Assembly (NCBI GenBank): GCA_017163975.1
Contig: JAFFSR010000291.1
Coordinates: forward strand, 2,423,001 to 2,487,000
From: Anastatus disparis
Lineage: Eukaryota; Arthropoda; Insecta; Hymenoptera; Eupelmidae
DNA length: 64,000 bases
Direction: 5' to 3'
In this document: piece after piece, positions 61,139-64,000 of the stretch
How positions within the stretch are numbered: the first letter of the stretch is position 1
Layout: each line of letters starts with the position of its first letter
Translations under genes and position numbers: made by a program
The notes under the pieces: model-generated
Told to the model about the DNA's origin: nothing
Databases searched by the model: none
Seen by the model: only the letters and a program-made list of their open reading frames with translations

Positions 61139-62025
61139 GTAACGCGATTTTTGCGTTCCAATAAAAAAAAATTTTTTTTTATAAATTAATTCATTTTATT
61201 ATATTATTTGTTTTTTTTTAAATAAAAGATCTGATGGCGCTACGAAAGAGACTTAAATATAATTTTTAAGAGTATTTTTTTAATGTGGAAATATTTGATT
61301 TATTTTTTTTTTATGTAAATTTGTTGGGGAGAATTCTAAATTATTTATTCCTCCCGCTCGAAAAGACAGAAAGAATTAGACATGAAGAAGAACTCCAGTG
61401 GCGCCATCCAGAAGAGAGAAAGAAAAGATTATTGAAGATAATAATTATTGAACATTTTAATTATTTCAAGATTATAATCATGCGTGCAAAAATTGTGAAT
61501 TAATTGTAAAATTATGCGTGATCTTTATTCAGTATGAGTGAGTATATGGTGAGTTGTGAGCGCCGAAAAAGTAAAAAAATTGTTAACGTGGTAGAAAGAG
61601 ATAGAGAATAAGAGACAATATGTAGTAAGTCCGAAATGGCTAAGCGCGAACGTGAATTATTTGAAAACAGAGGTTTTCAACTTCATTTAAGCCGCAACTT
61701 TATAAAGAATAGTTTGTTAATTTTTTTTATTATTTGTGGCGATAATTTATTTATTATTTAATAATTATTATATAAATGAATAACAGTTTGCGCCCGGAAG
61801 TATGCATGTGTGAAATGTAAAAAGCGTTGTGATTGGTCGGCCGAATTTTCTTACGCGATCAAGTTCAAAAAACAACGGGCCTAACAACAGTCTTTAGCGA
61901 GCCCTGATTAAGAGAGGACGTGGGTCGCGTGAAAAGGGAGAACAGAGAGCTCTTTGTTCTGAGAAAGATCGTGAAAAGCGTAGAGTCACAGCGTGTAATA
62001 AAGAGTTTTTTTTAAGTTTAATTAC
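61139..62025. other. Intergenic DNA right of the palindrome
   Basis: TGTAACGCG at 61139 resembles the LTR start seen elsewhere, but no TCGTCGCA end follows. GATGGCGCTAC (61213) and GTGGCGCCATC (61399) form a short inverted pair. No supported gene. Confidence 0.4.
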
Positions 62026-62606
62026 ACAGGCCCACAAAATGAAAAAAAATGTCTGAACTTTTGACCGGACATACATATTCCCATGTATTTTTCGACGCTG
62101 AATCCGAATCTGTAATAAAAATATAGGGTTTTCCTACCTTTTCTCAGAGTTTTATTGAAAAAACCTCATTTTTTACGGTTTTTTTGCGGTTTTTCGAGTC
62201 TAGGAAAAACAAATCATGAGATACGGTTAATTGGACTTCAAAATCGAATTCTACGGGAAAAAATACACGGGAAACTATACCTTCAAATTTTTTTAACGCG
62301 ATTCTAGTCCTCTGTATGGGGCTGAAAAGATGAGGAAATCGGTAAAAGTCGAAATTTTGCCTAAAATGGATTTAAACAATATTAAAATTTAATCATGCGT
62401 CTTTTGAAGAGTCGATAAACATTGGAAATACTATCCTGGGGTTTTTCAGATTGCTGATCATGAATTTGAAGTCAGATTGTGTAAAAACTACTTCTAGAGG
62501 GCGGTGACAAGAACTGTATATGGTAAATTTATCGATTTTTTAAAAATTTTACGTCTGAAATACTAATTTTAGAGTCTTTCACAGCATTGACTGTAAATTC
62601 AAGATA

Positions 62607-62653
62607 TTAACTTAGCCTATTGTGTACGTTAAACTTAACATTTTGTCTATGTT

Positions 62654-62703
<50 letters not shown>

Positions 62704-64000
62704 GATGTTTTTTTAAATTGGCTTACGCTTACGTACACGTTTCTCTTCGAATGACCGATGTAGTGGATTTCTGACACGTTTTTGTCCTTTTTCGCAGCTG
62801 TTTCTCTTTTTATCATCCAGCAGTAATCTGCTAACATGTTGATACCCCAGTTTCCTTGAAATCTACGTTCAAACTCCTTTAAATCTTGGTGAAATCGTTC
62901 ACCATGCTCTTCACTAAAGTCTCCGTTATTTTCAGGAAACTGATCAACGTGTGAATCAAGAAAATGAAGTTTTAAGTTCATTAGACAACCCAATTTTTCA
63001 AAATTACGTACCATTCTTTTCACAATAGCTTTATAATTCGTGTCTTTGGCATTACCCAAAAATTTCGTCGATACCTCTTTAAAACTTAACCATGCTGCCT
63101 TTTCAACATCAGTCATGCTTTGTTCAAAGTTTTCGTCTCTAAATAAAGTTCGGATTTCAGGACCATCAAAAATACCTTCATTTAATTTAGCATCAGATTC
63201 ATGGGGAAATACTTTGCTTATATATTGGAAGCATTGACCGTCCTTGTCCAAAGCTTTAACTAATTGCTTTATCAATCCAAGCTTTATATGCAGAGGCGGT
63301 ATCAAAATTTTCGAAGGATTAACGAGTGGATCTTTTATAACATTCTGTTTTCCAGGTTCAAACGATTCTCTTGATGGCCAAATTTTCTTTTTATAGTGTT
63401 TTTCTCTATCTCTGCTATCAAACATGCATAAATAACATGGGTACTTCGTAAATCCAGATTGTTGTCCAAGTATCATAGATAAAATCTTTAAATCGCCACA
63501 TATTTGCCATTTATGTTCTCTATATTTTATTTTCGTTAAAAGTAGTTCAAGATTGGAATACTCTTCTTTAAGTACTGTTGAATGTGCTAATGGTATAGGA
63601 GCATATTTATTTGTGATATTGAGGAGTACTGCTTTAAGGCTGCGCTTTGATGAATCAATGAATAGTCGCCAATTTTCAGGTTTGTATATGTTGGGTTTCA
63701 ATTCATCAATAAGACCTTTCACGTCCGTGCAATAAACCATATTAGAATCATTCTTGAAATAATTTCTAAAGCGCTCTTCTCGATTACGATATGCACATAC
63801 TTTAGTACCCTTTGTCAACATATTTCGTCTCTTAAACTCTGAAGCCATAAACTCTGATTGTTCCTTAGATAAACCACTCTTTCTAAATAAATCGTTCAGA
63901 CTTTTTTGATCAAACTTTTCAACAGTTCGTTCTTCACCCTTAGGAATATACTCTTCATCACTATCCAGAGAATGTTCTTCAGGTGAACTTAGATCTTCTT
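62607..64000 (-). CDS. Transposon-type protein with HGERFHQ motif, 5' end beyond the window
   Basis: The frame is open from the right window edge to the stop at 62607, about 464 codons; the internal Met at 63848 is unlikely to be the true start, because in-frame coding (LNDLFRKSGLSKEQSEFMAS) precedes it. Blocks: ICGDLKILSMILGQQSGFTK, then YPCYLCMFDSRDREKHY (CxxC), IPPLHIKLGLIKQLVKAL, EGIFDGPEIR, LHFLDSHVDQFPEN, SEEHGERFHQDLKEFERRFQ, and LADYCWMIKRET. I recall this block order from a large multi-copy protein family in insects and cnidarians that behaves like a transposon (memory, not searched). The C-terminus runs through a CT microsatellite (62658-62700) read as Arg-Glu repeats. Downstream sequence to about 62026 may be its 3' flank, where GGCCCACAAAATG could be a terminus. 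Confidence 0.7.

Noticed and set aside
61139..62030. Third solo LTR starting TGTAACGCG (also 27249)
   Set aside because: The expected TCGTCGCA end and a 4-bp duplication are missing.

Overview
The window is AT-rich, gene-poor animal DNA, almost certainly from an arthropod and most likely an insect. The evidence is long (TA)n and (GA)n microsatellites, a Tc1 copy with a spliceosomal-type intron, a CR1-like LINE, TTAA- and TA-flanked foldback elements, and two transposon-type protein families that recur in insect genomes. I see no operons, rRNA, CRISPR array or canonical functional tRNA, and no clear single-copy host gene. The window is a transposon graveyard with a few copies whose reading frames are still open. 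I cannot name the species.

Layout. 0-9 kb: an apparently intact three-exon DDE-type transposase-like gene (minus strand, cut by the left edge); a gag-like ORF followed by a polypurine tract and a candidate LTR; a TTAA-flanked MITE; a 36-bp-type minisatellite; and a decayed second copy of the DDE-like gene that itself carries a clean TTAA MITE insertion. 9-17 kb: two small hairpin repeats with shared edges, a large foldback, a Ulp1/C48-type protease fragment with a complete catalytic tetrad, a 1.4-kb solo LTR and a near-perfect palindrome. 17-27 kb: microsatellites, minisatellites, a 1.6-kb foldback built of GACGTC-rich repeats, an LTR fragment and an orphan transposon end. 27.7-33 kb: a nearly full-length CR1-like LINE (minus strand) with three disabling lesions and two 320-bp monomers in its 5' region. 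33-41 kb: further foldbacks, a second solo LTR and a degenerate C2H2 zinc-finger fragment. 44.9-46.2 kb: a Tc1-like transposase with an intron and three nonsense codons. 46.4-53.2 kb: two complementary internal-deletion derivatives of the DDE-like family, each with TIRs starting GGCTGATTCC and 4-bp target duplications, with a TTAA foldback and a tRNA-derived SINE (split by an 8-bp-TSD MITE) between them. 55.1-61.1 kb: a 6-kb inverted duplication with a Tc1-type foldback at its centre. 62.6-64 kb: an open frame of a second transposon-type family (HGERFHQ motif), cut by the right edge.

Two themes tie the window together. First, four copies plus one orphan end of a single transposase-like superfamily are present, and comparing them gives exon structure, target duplications and an empty insertion site. 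Second, inverted repeats are unusually dense: more than a dozen foldbacks from 84 bp to 6 kb in 64 kb, several of them related. All family assignments come from reading motifs by eye; no database search was run.
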